From contig NZ_CP155792.1 in assembly GCF_039729015.1 (NCBI RefSeq), positions 3,637,697 to 3,701,696 of the forward strand: a stretch of DNA of 64,000 bases, written 5' to 3'. Shown one piece after another: positions 29,011-37,923 of this stretch (position 1 is its first letter; each line of letters begins with the position of its first letter). The stretch is from Blastococcus sp. HT6-30. Its GTDB lineage: Bacteria; Actinomycetota; Actinomycetes; Mycobacteriales; Geodermatophilaceae. The notes beneath the pieces were generated by a model. The model was not told the DNA's origin, ran no database searches, and was given only the letters and a program-made list of their open reading frames with translations. Position numbers and translations under genes: made by a program.

Positions 29011-29154
29011 TTGTGCACGTGGATCTGCACAACTTGTGGACAAGTCGGTGGACGGAGGCGTGTCGACATGTGGAGGAGGCGGGGGACGGCGGGCGCCCCT
29101 CCGGGCGATCACCCCGTGCGACCTGCACGCTTGCCGCCCACCGGGTGTGGACGG
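29011..29154. promoter_or_regulatory. Cluster of DnaA-box-like sequences upstream of dnaB
   Basis: On the minus strand TTGTCCACA (29035-29043) is an exact match to the actinobacterial DnaA box consensus. CCGTCCACA (29146-29154) fits the relaxed consensus and CCGTCCACC (29047-29055) misses one base. On the plus strand TTGTGCACG (29011-29019) is a weaker match. Possible roles are autoregulation of dnaB by DnaA or titration of DnaA; both are inference. Confidence 0.5.
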
Positions 29155-29345
29155 AAGAAACTTCTCGAGAAACTTCCGGCCGTCGCACCACGAGTCACAG
29201 CGGTGCACGGGGGATCCCCGCGGCCCGGGGGAGGGCGTCGCCCGGCCTCCTGTGCGCTCTGGGAGCTCTGCTGCCGTTCCGTCGGGCCGGCGGAAACCTC
29301 CCGGGTGGCCGCGACGCTCCTGGGACGCCTGGAGGGCCGGGAACG

Positions 29346-29386
29346 CCACGAGGGGCGCCGGACGGGAAGTCCGGCGCCCCTCGTGG
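29346..29386 (-). terminator. Hairpin after rplI
   Basis: A perfect 18-bp stem (CCACGAGGGGCGCCGGAC with its complement) closes the 5-nt loop GGGAA. On the minus strand it begins 37 nt after the rplI stop, so it should end the rpsF-ssb-rpsR-rplI transcript before dnaB. Confidence 0.8.
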
Positions 29387-29423
29387 GCAGTGCAGCGACC
29401 CTCCGCGGGGGAGGGCCCGTTCC

Positions 29424-29879
29424 CTACTCGGCGACGACGTCGATCGTCAGCTGAGAGGTGACCTCGGGGTGCACCCGCACGGTGACGGTGTGCTGACCCG
29501 TGGTCTTGATGCTGCTGGGCAGCTCGATCCGGCGACGGTCGAGCGCCGGGCCGCCGGCCGCGGTGACCGCGGCGGCGACGTCGGCGGTGGTGACCCGGCC
29601 GAACAGGCGACCACCGTCACCGGCGCGCGCCGGCACCTGGACGGTCAGGCCGTTGATACGGCCGGCCAGGGCCTGCGCCTCCTCGTGGGAGGCCACCTCG
29701 CGGGCGGCACGCGCCCGGCGCAGGGACTCGACCTGCTTCTCGGCACCCCGGGTGGCCACGATGGCCAGCCCGCGGGGCAGGAGGTAGTTGCGGCCGTAGC
29801 CGCCCTTGACCTCGACGGTGTCGCCGGAGGACCCGAGACCGGTGACCTCCTGCGTGAGGATCAGCTTCATCGTGCTCAT
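29424..29879 (-). CDS. rplI: 50S ribosomal protein L9
   Basis: A 151-aa two-domain L9. The N-terminal rRNA-binding domain carries [20 protein letters not shown] and the hallmark [13 protein letters not shown]; a long connecting helix (ALAGRINGL) leads to the C-terminal domain with GRLFGRVT. Two starts are possible, the ATG at 29879 (MSTMKLIL) or the ATG at 29870 (MKLIL), which is the usual L9 N terminus. Neither has a strong Shine-Dalgarno. It sits 2 bp after the rpsR stop, so coupling is likely. Last gene of the rpsF operon. Confidence 0.95.
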   Translation of the reverse strand: MSTMKLILTQEVTGLGSSGDTVEVKGGYGRNYLLPRGLAIVATRGAEKQVESLRRARAAREVASHEEAQALAGRINGLTVQVPARAGDGGRLFGRVTTADVAAAVTAAGGPALDRRRIELPSSIKTTGQHTVTVRVHPEVTSQLTIDVVAE

Positions 29880-29881
29880 GA

Positions 29882-30118
29882 TCAGCGCGCCGTCGAGGTG
29901 TAGGGCAGCAGCGCCATCTCACGGCTGTTCTTCACGGCCGTGGCGACGTCACGCTGGTGCTGGCTGCAGTTGCCGCTGACGCGGCGGGCACGGATCTTGC
30001 CGCGGTCGGAGATGAACTTCCGCAGCAGGGTCGTGTCCTTGTAGTCGACGTAGGTCGCCTTGTCCTTGCAGAACTGGCAGACCTTCTTCTTGGGCTTGCG
30101 AACAGGGGGCTTGGGCAC
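29882..30118 (-). CDS. rpsR: 30S ribosomal protein S18
   Basis: A 78-aa S18. The N terminus retains the cysteine pair CQFC and a later GNCSQHQ, so this is the zinc-binding 'C+' paralogue. The rest is diagnostic: [20 protein letters not shown] and RRVSGNC. Many actinobacteria carry a second zinc-independent S18 made under zinc starvation; if so it lies elsewhere. It follows ssb by 87 bp in the conserved rpsF-ssb-rpsR-rplI order. Confidence 0.96.
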   Translation of the reverse strand: MPKPPVRKPKKKVCQFCKDKATYVDYKDTTLLRKFISDRGKIRARRVSGNCSQHQRDVATAVKNSREMALLPYTSTAR

Positions 30119-30205
30119 CTGGTTCTCCAGAATCGAACGGTTTGTGTGGCCCCGTCCAGAGGTCCACCGCGAGCTCGCGAGTGGTGAGGGGGACGGGGTC
30201 CTTGC

Positions 30206-30691
30206 TCAGAACGGCGGTTCGTCGGACGGCCCGGCAGGCGTCGACCACGGGTCGCTCGCCCCGCCGCCGCCACCACCGAAGCCGCCGCCACCGCCGAAGC
30301 CGCCGCCACCGCCGCCGCCCTCACCGCGCGAGGCGCGGGTGACCTTGGCCGTGGCGTAGCGCAGCGACGGGCCGATCTCATCGACCTCGAGCTCGACGAC
30401 GGTGCGCTTCTCGCCTTCCTTCGTCTCGAACGAGCGCTGCTTGAGGCGGCCGCTGACGATGACGCGCGATCCGCGGGTCAGCGACTCGGCCACGTTCTCC
30501 GCGGCCTGACGCCAGACGTTGCAGCGGAGGAAGAGCGCCTCGCCGTCCTTCCACTCCTGCGACTGGCGGTCGAAGGTCCGGGGCGTCGAGGCCACGGTGA
30601 AGTTGGCGACGGCAGCGCCCGACGGCGTGAAGCGCAGCTCCGGATCGGCGGTCAGGTTGCCGATGACGGTGATGACGGTTTCGCCGGCCAT
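30206..30691 (-). CDS. ssb: Single-stranded DNA-binding protein
   Basis: A 161-aa SSB. The OB fold covers residues 1-115 ([57 protein letters not shown]). A very Gly-rich linker follows (runs of six to seven Gly broken by Phe), and the C-terminal acidic tip ends DEPPF, the usual docking peptide for replication and repair partners. It lies between rpsF and rpsR with only 2 bp to rpsF. The short linker and total length are normal for actinobacterial SsbA. Confidence 0.96.
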   Translation of the reverse strand: MAGETVITVIGNLTADPELRFTPSGAAVANFTVASTPRTFDRQSQEWKDGEALFLRCNVWRQAAENVAESLTRGSRVIVSGRLKQRSFETKEGEKRTVVELEVDEIGPSLRYATAKVTRASRGEGGGGGGGFGGGGGFGGGGGGASDPWSTPAGPSDEPPF

Positions 30692-30693
30692 GG

Positions 30694-30984
30694 TCAGTGG
30701 ACCTCGGGCCGCATCAGCTTCGTGCGCAGGACCGACTCGTTCAGGTTCAGCTGCCGGTCGAGCTCGGAGACCGCTGCGGGCTCGGCATCGATGTCGATGA
30801 CCGCGTAGATGCCCTCGGCCTGCTTGTTGATCTCGTAGGCCATGCGACGGCGGCCCCAGATGTCGACCTTGCCGACGTTGCCACCGGAGTTGGTGATGAC
30901 GGTCAGGAACCGGTCGAGCGAGGGCGCGATCGTGCGCTCCTCCAGATCGGGGTCGAGAATGACCATCAGTTCGTAATGACGCAC
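30694..30984 (-). CDS. rpsF: 30S ribosomal protein S6
   Basis: A 96-aa S6 with the diagnostic opening [15 protein letters not shown] and the motifs [18 protein letters not shown] and [14 protein letters not shown]. It binds S18 in the central 30S platform, consistent with rpsR two genes away. I place the start at the GTG at 30984; AGGAGG lies upstream at a slightly long 11-12 nt. A longer frame adds 21 residues that are not S6-like. First gene of the operon. Confidence 0.95.
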   Translation of the reverse strand: MRHYELMVILDPDLEERTIAPSLDRFLTVITNSGGNVGKVDIWGRRRMAYEINKQAEGIYAVIDIDAEPAAVSELDRQLNLNESVLRTKLMRPEVH

Positions 30985-31164
30985 GGAGAACCCCACCTCC
31001 TCTGGTCTCAGCGGCTGCAGGGAATCTGCAGCAGGAGGGTCGTACACGCGTCGCGCGCCCCGGCTGGAGCCGGAACGCGCGGCTTCAGGTTACCAGCGCT
31101 GTGGATCCGGCCATCAGGCGCGGCCGTGGGGGACGACGACGGCCGTCGCGGTGACGCCTGGCGA

Positions 31165-32223
31165 TCAGCGGGTCTCGCGCGCTGCCTGTGCGGTGCGGAC
31201 GAGCGCCGCGGTGACGGCGGCCAGCGCGACGACGGCGGCGAGCGCGGCCGTCGGCAGGGTGACCGGGTCGGCCCCCGACACGGTGGCGACCTGGTCGGCC
31301 GCCTCCCCGTCCGGCCCGGAGGAGCCCAGACCGGCGAGCTGGCCGAACACCGGGACCGAGGCGCGGTCGTAGGAGCCCGTGACGCCACCGGCACCGGTGC
31401 GGTCCGTGCTGCCGGTGCGGTCCGTGCTGCCGGTGCGGTCCGTGCTGCCGGAAGGCGAGCCGGGGACGACGGAGCGGGACGGGTCGAAGGCCGCGGCGGC
31501 CGAGCGGGTGCCCGGGGCGAGCTGCGCGGCACCCCCGGCCGCGGTGTCGTAGGTGTACTGGCGGCCCGGGACGTCCTGCGGCGAGGAAGCCGGCGCGACC
31601 TCGGGGCTCGGGGCCTGACCGGTCGGTGGGGGCACCGGTCCGCCCGGGGCGGTGGGCGGCTGCGGGGTGACCTGCGGCGCCTCGGGCAGCGCCGGGGGCG
31701 GGAGCGGCGGCAGGTTCGCGCCCTCGAGGTCGGGCAGCGGGAGGAGCGTGTTGACGACCAGCGGCTGCGGCCGGGGGAGCGGGGGCAGGAGCGCGGCCGC
31801 CGCGTCCAGGAGCGGCCGGGTGAGCGCCGCGCCGCTCTCGTACGTGTACGTGAAGGTCAACCAGCAACCGGCGACGCAGCTGCGGTCGAACGTCTCGGTG
31901 ACCGCGGCGCCGGGGGCCAGCGCCTTCCGCCCCGACGGCATCGTGAGGGTGACCTGGGTCCTGGCCGTGACGTCGACCAGCGCCGGCAGCAGGGCGCCGC
32001 CGACCTCGACCGTCCTGTCCTGGAGCTCGTTGACGAAGGTGACCGACCCCCCCTGGTCGACCGAGACGACCAGCTGGGTCAGGTCCCGGATCGGCACGGT
32101 CGCCGTCGGCGCGGCAGTGGCCACGGGCGCCGCCGTCACGGCTGCCACCGCCACGCCCAGCCAGCTCAGCACGGCCACGGCTGCGCCCCGGCGGGCAGTG
32201 CGACGGATGCGACCCGTTGCCAT
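31165..32223 (-). CDS. Secreted, C-terminally membrane-anchored Pro-rich protein, unknown
   Basis: A 352-aa protein. Residues 1-38 form a signal peptide ending ATAAP. Residues 40-130 make a predicted beta-rich domain with two Cys (DRSCVAGCWLTF) that could bind metal or form a disulfide; it begins VPIRDLTQLVVSVDQGGSVTFVNE, which has a cupredoxin-like look but lacks an obvious copper-ligand set. Residues 145-210 are Pro-rich wall-spanning sequence. Three exact GSTDRT repeats are at about 260-277, and a C-terminal helix (about 323-343) ends in Arg residues. GGAGG precedes the ATG at 32223. This is the plan of a wall-spanning surface protein. No family assigned. Confidence 0.7.
   Translation of the reverse strand: MATGRIRRTARRGAAVAVLSWLGVAVAAVTAAPVATAAPTATVPIRDLTQLVVSVDQGGSVTFVNELQDRTVEVGGALLPALVDVTARTQVTLTMPSGRKALAPGAAVTETFDRSCVAGCWLTFTYTYESGAALTRPLLDAAAALLPPLPRPQPLVVNTLLPLPDLEGANLPPLPPPALPEAPQVTPQPPTAPGGPVPPPTGQAPSPEVAPASSPQDVPGRQYTYDTAAGGAAQLAPGTRSAAAAFDPSRSVVPGSPSGSTDRTGSTDRTGSTDRTGAGGVTGSYDRASVPVFGQLAGLGSSGPDGEAADQVATVSGADPVTLPTAALAAVVALAAVTAALVRTAQAARETR
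31394..31447. repeat. Three tandem 18-bp repeats inside the surface-protein gene
   Basis: The unit CCGGTGCGGTCCGTGCTG occurs three times without change and encodes GSTDRT on the minus strand. Identical DNA copies suggest recent expansion by slippage, so copy number may vary between strains. Confidence 0.85.
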
Positions 32224-32347
32224 GTTCTGCTACCTCCACGTCGACGTCACACCGCTACCGGCGGGTAACCCTCGTCACGAACCCAACGATCATGTGACGC
32301 AGGCGATACGGGGAGACGAGGAACTCGACCAGAATCGGAGATCCGGC

Positions 32348-33163
32348 ATGGCAGACCACCCGATCGGCGTACACGTGGGCGCCGGCCTGACCGACGACGG
32401 CGAGCTGGACTGGGGCGGGCCGCTGGCCCGCGCGGCCGAGATCGATGCCGACGGCGTCCAGGTGTTCCTCGCCGATCCGCAGGGCTGGAAGGCGCCCCGC
32501 CCCCGTCCGGACGCCGCGCAGCTGCAGGCCTCCGGCGTCGCCGTGTTCGTGCACGCGCCGTACGTGCTCAACGTGGCGACGACCAACAACCGCATTCGGA
32601 TCCCCAGCCGCACGCTGCTCGGCAAGCACGCGCAGGCCGCGGCCGATGTCGGCGCCCGTGGCCTCGTGGTGCACGGCGGCCACGTCCTGGCCGAGGACGA
32701 CCCGGCGGTGGGCGTGGACAACTGGCGCAAGACCTTCGCCCGCCAGGCCGAGCAGGGTGGGTTCCCCGTCCCGGTGCTGATCGAGAACACGGCGGGCGGC
32801 GGGAACGCCATGGCCCGCGACTTCGACGCCCTCGGCCGGCTGTGGGACGCCGTCGGGGAGTTCGGCGCCGGGTTCGTGCTCGACACCTGCCACGCCTGGG
32901 CCGCCGGCTGGGACCTCAGCACCGTCGTCGACGCGGTGCGTGCAGTCACCGGCCGGATCGACCTGGTCCACCTGAACAACAGCCGGGACCCCGCCGGATC
33001 GAGCCGGGACCGGCACGCCCCGCTGGGCGCCGGGGAGATCCCTGCCGACGTGCTGATCGACGTCGCCCGGTACGCCGGCTGCCCGATCGTGCTGGAGACC
33101 CCCGGCGATGCGGCCGGTCACGCCGAGGAGATCGCGGTCATCAGAGCCGCCCTGACCGGCTGA
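32348..33163 (+). CDS. AP-endonuclease-2-type TIM-barrel protein (deoxyribonuclease IV-like)
   Basis: A 271-aa protein of the xylose isomerase-like TIM-barrel superfamily with endonuclease IV character. Probable zinc ligands are seen in order: HAPYVLN, VVHGGHV, IENTAGG, LDTCHAW, HLNNSRD and, near the end, LETPG. Endonuclease IV cuts the backbone at abasic sites in base-excision repair. The protein is shorter than E. coli Nfo but similar to actinobacterial homologues, so repair is the best guess; a sugar isomerase is less likely. The ATG at 32348 has GGAG 8 nt upstream. It is divergent from the surface-protein gene and convergent with the glycosyltransferase. Confidence 0.8.
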   Translation: MADHPIGVHVGAGLTDDGELDWGGPLARAAEIDADGVQVFLADPQGWKAPRPRPDAAQLQASGVAVFVHAPYVLNVATTNNRIRIPSRTLLGKHAQAAADVGARGLVVHGGHVLAEDDPAVGVDNWRKTFARQAEQGGFPVPVLIENTAGGGNAMARDFDALGRLWDAVGEFGAGFVLDTCHAWAAGWDLSTVVDAVRAVTGRIDLVHLNNSRDPAGSSRDRHAPLGAGEIPADVLIDVARYAGCPIVLETPGDAAGHAEEIAVIRAALTG

Positions 33164-33218
33164 CCGGACCAGGGGGCGACGCCTGCTCGGTCACGCCGGG
33201 TGGGCCCGGAGGGTGCGT

Positions 33219-34754
33219 TCAGCGCAGCCCGGGACGACACCTGGCCGCGGTGCGCTCCGGAGGACCACCGTGCCACCGCCGGACGGACCGCGCGGTCACG
33301 GCGCCGTCGAGCACTCCCCCGGCCGGGTCGTCGACCCCCGGCCAGCTGGTGCGGACGACGTCCCGGTCGGGGTCGAGCACGTCCCGCACGACCAGCGCCA
33401 TGAGGACGACGACGGCGACGTCCCGGACGACGACGGCGAGGAAGAACCACTCGACGTCGATGCCGTTGTTCTCCGTGCCCAGGTACCAGAGCATCCGGGG
33501 CACCCACAGCAGCGCCTCGGTGGCCTGCCAGGCGAGCAGGGAGCGCCATCGTGGCCGGGCCAGCACGGCCAGGGGGAGCAGCCACAGGGAGTACTGCGGG
33601 CTCCACACCTTGTTGGTGAGCAGGAAGATCGCGACGAGCAGGAAGGCGATCTGGGCCACCCGCGGCCGGACCGGTGCGTTCAGCGTGAGCCAGGCGACCA
33701 CGCCCACGCCGACCAGCAGCGACACCGCGACGGCGACGTTGAGCAGCGCCGGCGACCCGCCCCCGGCCGCCCCGCCGCCGAGCACCCCGCCGCCGAACAC
33801 GTGCAGGGCCAGGTTCCACAGCGAGTCGGGATCCACCGGCCGGGTGCTGTTGAAGGCGAAGAAGTACCACCAGTTCCCCGGCTCGGCCAGGGCGACGGGC
33901 ACGTTCACCGCGGCCCAGGCGGCGGCCGCGGCCAGCGCGGTGCGCAGCCAGACCCGCAGCTGCCCGGCGCGCAGGCACAGCAGGAACAACGCCGCCAGCA
34001 CGAACAGCGGGTAGAGCTTCGCGGCGACCCCCAGCCCCAGCAGGACGCCGGCCAGCACCGGGCGGCGCCGCGCCCAGGCCCACATCCCCAGGGCGGTGAG
34101 CGCGGCTGCGAACAGGTCCCAGTTGGTGAAGGCGTGCACGAGCAACAGCGGGGACAGCCCGATGAGGGCCGCGTCCCAGGGTCGGCGGCCGGCGAGCGCC
34201 AGCGTGCTCCGCACCACCAGCAGCGCGCAGCCGGTGAGCAGCAGGCAGGTGACGACGTAGTAGCTCTGCACCGGCGGCACCGAGGGCAGCAGGTGCGAGG
34301 CGGCGGCCACGCTGTCGTAGCCGCCGGACAGGGCGGCGGCGAACGCCATGAAGCCCCCGGTGAGGACGGGGTACTCGACGGCGACGTCGAGGTAGGGGAG
34401 GGCCACGTCGAGCCCGTACAGGCCGAACAGCGGCACGGCGTCCGAGTAGCAGAGGTGCGTGTACTGCACCTGTCCGGGCCAGTTGCCGTCGGAGCACGGT
34501 GCCTGCTTGACCCACGCCACCGCGAGCACGAGCGAGGCGAACAGCAGGCACACCCGGAGCGGCGTCCAGAACCACGCGCGGCCGGTCACGGCGTAGCGCC
34601 CCCACGGGCCGCCCACGGCCTCGCTGGCCTGCCGGACCACCGGATCGGTCCAGGAGGGGACGACCCGGTCGGGCGTCCAGGGCGCCGGCGTTCCACGTGG
34701 AACGAGCACGGGCCCGTCCGCGGTGGCGGACGGGCCCGTGGGCGAGCTGCTCAT
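33219..34754 (-). CDS. GT87-type polyprenol-phosphate-mannose-dependent glycosyltransferase
   Basis: A 511-aa polytopic protein with about ten membrane helices, resembling DUF2029/GT87 alpha-mannosyltransferases and the mycobacterial Rv0051 protein that also sits next to ponA1. The likely catalytic acidic residues lie in the first extracytoplasmic loop (LCYSDAVPLFGLYGLDVALPYLDVAVEYPVLTG, about 104-136). HAFTNWDLFAAALTALG and KVWSPQYSLWLLPL are family-like. It should transfer a sugar from a polyprenol-linked donor outside the membrane. The gene follows ponA by 21 bp on the same strand. A parS-like palindrome lies inside its 5' coding region. Confidence 0.82.
   Translation of the reverse strand: MSSSPTGPSATADGPVLVPRGTPAPWTPDRVVPSWTDPVVRQASEAVGGPWGRYAVTGRAWFWTPLRVCLLFASLVLAVAWVKQAPCSDGNWPGQVQYTHLCYSDAVPLFGLYGLDVALPYLDVAVEYPVLTGGFMAFAAALSGGYDSVAAASHLLPSVPPVQSYYVVTCLLLTGCALLVVRSTLALAGRRPWDAALIGLSPLLLVHAFTNWDLFAAALTALGMWAWARRRPVLAGVLLGLGVAAKLYPLFVLAALFLLCLRAGQLRVWLRTALAAAAAWAAVNVPVALAEPGNWWYFFAFNSTRPVDPDSLWNLALHVFGGGVLGGGAAGGGSPALLNVAVAVSLLVGVGVVAWLTLNAPVRPRVAQIAFLLVAIFLLTNKVWSPQYSLWLLPLAVLARPRWRSLLAWQATEALLWVPRMLWYLGTENNGIDVEWFFLAVVVRDVAVVVLMALVVRDVLDPDRDVVRTSWPGVDDPAGGVLDGAVTARSVRRWHGGPPERTAARCRPGLR
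34690..34703. promoter_or_regulatory. parS-like site in the GT87 gene
   Basis: Exact GTTCCACGTGGAAC palindrome, read in the gene as part of VPRGT near residue 20. It lies about 25 kb from the parA-proximal sites. Confidence 0.72.
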
Positions 34755-34775
34755 GCGAGCAGTGTGCGTGATCGG

Positions 34776-37205
34776 TCAGCGAGCGGGCGGGGGGACGACA
34801 GGCCCCGGCGAGCCGCCGACGCCGCCATCGTCCGGGGTGGTCCCGCCGTCCTCCTCGGTCTCCGGCGGCGCCGGTACCGGCGCCGCCGTCTGCGCCGGGG
34901 GGCTCGGGGTGGGCGACGTCGTCGTCGGAACCGACGGCGTCGTCGTCTGTGCCGGGGTGCTCCGGGTGGACGGCGCGGCCGGGGTGTTCACCGGCGACGG
35001 CGGCGCGGTGGTCGGCGCCGGGACGCCCTCGCCGGAGTCACCGGTGATCAGCGCCCTGTCCGGCAGGTCCTCCTCCGGCACGCCTGCGAGGACGGCGTTC
35101 ATGTACTCCTGCCAGATGGCGCCGGGCAGGCCTGCGCCGTAGACGATCTGACCGCGGGTGGTCCTGATCGGCTCCCGGACGTCGGTGCCCATCCACACCG
35201 CGGTGGAGACCGACGGGGTGTAGCCGACCATCCAGGCGTCGGAGTTGTCCTGGCGGTTGAGGCCCTGGGTACCGGTCTTGCTGGCCACCTCCCGGCCGCC
35301 GTCCAGCGCGCGGCGCGAGTAGGACGCGACGTCCTTCAGCGCCACGGTGACGTCGTTGACGACGTCGGCCGGCAGCACCTGCTCACCGGGCTGACCCGCC
35401 TGCTCGAGGAGCACTGCGCCCGCGCTGTCGGTGACCTTCGAGACGAAGTAGGCGTCGCGGAAGACGCCACCCGCGGCGAGGGTGGCGAAGCCCTGCGCCT
35501 GGTCGAAGGGGCGCATCTCGTACTCGCCGATGCCGATGGACGAGCCGGTTCCGCCGTTGGCGTTCGCCAGCGTCGTGCTGCCTTCGAGGTTGCCGCTCTG
35601 CCAGGTGTCGGGCAGGCCGGTCGCCGCGAGGATGGTCTCCCGCACGTTCTCCGGGCCGACCTCGTACGCCAGGCCGTAGAACGTGGTGTTGAGCGAGCGG
35701 GTGATGGCCTCGGTCAGCGTGCACGCGCCGCAGCTCACGCCGCCGGAGTTGGTCACCGCCTGCTCCCGATCGGGGAAGGTCTGCGGCGAGCTGCCGTCGC
35801 GCCGCGCGCGGATGCCGATGCCCTGCTCCAGCGCCGTGGCCAGGACGTAGGGCTTCACCGAGGAGCCGGGCTGCCGCTGGGCCTGCGCGTAGTCGGTGCC
35901 GGTGCCGTTCTGACCACCGTAGTAGGCGATGACCCCACCGGTGCGGGGGTCGATGGACACCAGGGCCGACCGCAGGTTCTCCGGCTCACCGTCCAGCACG
36001 TCCGCCGCGCTGCCGGTGGCGGCGTCCTGCGCCGGCTTGCTGATCGTCGTGGTGATCTGCAGACCGCCGGCGTTGATCTCCTGGTCGTCGTAGCCCTTGG
36101 CCTCGAGCTCGCGGCGGACCTGCGTGACGATGTGGCCCTCGGGGCCCTCGGGCGTGCCGAGCGGCGAGTCGCCGCGGGGCAGCACCTCCGGGTACACCGA
36201 GGCCTCGCGCTCCGCCGCGGTCAGCCAGCCCTCCTCGACCATCGCGTCGAGCACCAGGCCCCAGCGGGTCCGCGCCCCCTCGGGGTTGGTCTCGGGGTCG
36301 TTGCCGGACGGGCTGCGGATCAGGACGGCGAGCACCGCGCCCTGCTGCGGGGTCAGCTCGGCGGCCGGGACGCCGAAGTAGGTCTTCGCCGCCGCCTCGA
36401 TGCCGTAGGCGCCGCGGCCGTAGTAGATGGTGTTCAGGTAGTTCTCGAGGATCTGCTCCTTCGAGAAGTTGTTGTCCAGCTTGATCGCCAGGAAGAGCTC
36501 CTGGAACTTGCGGCTGAAGGTCTGGTCGGTGGTCAGGAACGCGTTCTTGACGTACTGCTGGGTGATCGTCGACCCACCCTGCGTCGAGCCACCGGTCAGG
36601 TTGTTCCAGGCCGCCCGGACGATGCCGGTGAACGAGATGCCCGGGTCGGTGTAGAAGCTGCGGTTCTCCGCCGCGAGCACCGCGCGCTGCGCGGCCTCGC
36701 TGACCTGGGACAGCGGAACGTTGGTCCGGTTCTCGTCGCCCAGCCGCGCCATCTCGGTCACGCCGTCGGAGTAGTAGAGGACCGTCGTCTGCTTGGTCGA
36801 GACCGAGTCGGGGCTCGGCACCTCGGTGCTGGCGTAGACGACGCCCACGAAGACGAGGAGGAGGGCGAGCGTCCCGCCCATGACGGCGGCGACGATCTTC
36901 AGCCGACGCTTGCGGCCCTGCTTCTTGGTGCCGGTCTTGCCCGTGGTCGCCGGCCGGGCCGGGGGACGGCCTGAGCCGGCGCGCGAGGCGCTCGTGCCGC
37001 CCCGGGACGGCGCGGTCCCACCGCGGGCGGCCGCGTTGCGGCCGGCGGGACGGCCCGAGCCACCGGCCGGCGGACGGCCGGAGCCACCGCCGGGCGGGCG
37101 GCCGGAGCCGCCACCGCCTCCGGTGTTGCGGGTACGGGCGGCCGGCGGCCGGCGGACCGAGCCGGCCCGCGGTGCCACGGGCGAGGTCTCGTCGTGGCTG
37201 GGCAC
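34776..37205 (-). CDS. ponA: Class A penicillin-binding protein (bifunctional transglycosylase/transpeptidase)
   Basis: An 809-aa peptidoglycan synthase. Residues 1-100 are a basic Gly/Pro/Arg-rich cytoplasmic tail, then one membrane helix (104-126). The GT51 domain has catalytic Glu180 (AAENRSFYTDPG) and GGSTITQQYVKN. The transpeptidase carries S448-S-V-K451, SLN (504-506) and KTG (643-645). The tail after about 710 is Pro/Thr-rich, as in mycobacterial PonA1. A Cys pair C492/C495 lies near the SxN motif. The GTG at 37205 has GGAAGG 9 nt upstream; the GTG at 37211 is an alternative. Downstream GT87 and upstream DUF5318 are conserved neighbours in actinobacteria. Confidence 0.95.
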   Translation of the reverse strand: MPSHDETSPVAPRAGSVRRPPAARTRNTGGGGGSGRPPGGGSGRPPAGGSGRPAGRNAAARGGTAPSRGGTSASRAGSGRPPARPATTGKTGTKKQGRKRRLKIVAAVMGGTLALLLVFVGVVYASTEVPSPDSVSTKQTTVLYYSDGVTEMARLGDENRTNVPLSQVSEAAQRAVLAAENRSFYTDPGISFTGIVRAAWNNLTGGSTQGGSTITQQYVKNAFLTTDQTFSRKFQELFLAIKLDNNFSKEQILENYLNTIYYGRGAYGIEAAAKTYFGVPAAELTPQQGAVLAVLIRSPSGNDPETNPEGARTRWGLVLDAMVEEGWLTAAEREASVYPEVLPRGDSPLGTPEGPEGHIVTQVRRELEAKGYDDQEINAGGLQITTTISKPAQDAATGSAADVLDGEPENLRSALVSIDPRTGGVIAYYGGQNGTGTDYAQAQRQPGSSVKPYVLATALEQGIGIRARRDGSSPQTFPDREQAVTNSGGVSCGACTLTEAITRSLNTTFYGLAYEVGPENVRETILAATGLPDTWQSGNLEGSTTLANANGGTGSSIGIGEYEMRPFDQAQGFATLAAGGVFRDAYFVSKVTDSAGAVLLEQAGQPGEQVLPADVVNDVTVALKDVASYSRRALDGGREVASKTGTQGLNRQDNSDAWMVGYTPSVSTAVWMGTDVREPIRTTRGQIVYGAGLPGAIWQEYMNAVLAGVPEEDLPDRALITGDSGEGVPAPTTAPPSPVNTPAAPSTRSTPAQTTTPSVPTTTSPTPSPPAQTAAPVPAPPETEEDGGTTPDDGGVGGSPGPVVPPPAR

Positions 37206-37348
37206 GAGCACACCCCTTCCTGGACTCTCATGATCGACGCCGGGCACCTGCCCGGACACGGAACGTCTTCAGCTGTGGGAGCGGAGCGGGCCCGCGTCGC
37301 TGCGGGCCCCGGTCCGCGCGTCACGCGGGCCGGGTGTCGTCCAGCCGG

Positions 37349-37783
37349 TCACTGCTCGGTGGCTGCCCGACGCCGGCCGCGGCGGGGCCGGCGCCCCGGC
37401 TCGGGCTCGGCTCCCAGGACGTACGAGCAGTCCAGGTGGTTCCACCCGCAGCCGCGGCAGACCTCCACCCGGTAGACGGAGAACTCCTCCTGGGCGAGGT
37501 CCATACGGGCGAGCTCAGCCTCGGTCTTGGCCTGCCCGGCCACCGGCCCGAGGTGCTCGCCGTACACGTAGTTCACCAGCGTGAGCCGCTCCCGGCGGCA
37601 CACCGGGCAGGCCACGTCGGTGGGCTGCCCGTGGTACTTCGCGGCGCGGGACAGGTACGGGCTCGCGTCGCACACCTCGAACAACCCGGTGCGACCGGCA
37701 TGTACTCCCGCCAGGACAGCTCGCCGCTGCAGCGAGTAGTCCACGACGGATCGACGTCCGGGCACGGCGGCCAATGTACGCAC
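37349..37783 (-). CDS. DUF5318 family protein with two zinc-ribbon-like CxxC pairs
   Basis: A 144-aa soluble protein. Core features are [21 protein letters not shown], then [36 protein letters not shown] and [19 protein letters not shown]. The two CxxC pairs probably bind one zinc. The C-terminal 20 residues are Arg-rich. The same protein stands beside ponA1 in mycobacteria (Rv0049, from memory); its function is unknown. The GTG at 37783 has no Shine-Dalgarno, and a GTG at 37744 is an alternative start just before the conserved DYSL. Divergent from the PadR gene. Confidence 0.82.
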   Translation of the reverse strand: MRTLAAVPGRRSVVDYSLQRRAVLAGVHAGRTGLFEVCDASPYLSRAAKYHGQPTDVACPVCRRERLTLVNYVYGEHLGPVAGQAKTEAELARMDLAQEEFSVYRVEVCRGCGWNHLDCSYVLGAEPEPGRRPRRGRRRAATEQ

Positions 37784-37871
37784 CGGCCCGTCCGACGTGC
37801 GGTTCCTCGCCGCAGACCGGTCCCGGGCGGCTCACCCGCCCCACCGGCTGCGGCTGCGGGCCGTCGCCGCC

Positions 37872-37896
37872 TCGATGTATCGTCCCGATACATCGA
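37872..37896. promoter_or_regulatory. Palindromic operator for the PadR regulator
   Basis: Perfect inverted repeat with 11-bp arms, TCGATGTATCG and CGATACATCGA, around a 3-bp centre TCC, ending 27 bp before the PadR start. The core ATGTATC/GATACAT strongly resembles known PadR-type operators. It also lies about 90 bp upstream of the divergent DUF5318 gene. Confidence 0.8.
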
Positions 37897-37923
37897 CGTA
37901 CACGACCGATCGAGGAGGGCGAC

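Larger units (their letters stand above)
28821..29423. other. 603-bp rplI-dnaB intergenic region
   Basis: No protein-coding gene is supported on either strand. It holds the rplI terminator, a group of DnaA-box-like sites (29011-29154), and an 8-bp inverted repeat GTTGTGCA/TGCACAAC at 29010-29033. The dnaB promoter must lie here, but I cannot place it confidently. Confidence 0.6.

Noticed and set aside
28855..29903. Plus-strand frames across the rplI-dnaB gap
   Set aside because: Low-complexity Arg/Gly-rich translations that also run through rplI antisense; not conserved-looking.
33213..36974. 1253-aa plus-strand frame opposite ponA and the GT87 gene
   Set aside because: A shadow frame typical of very high GC genes; ponA on the other strand has all catalytic motifs.
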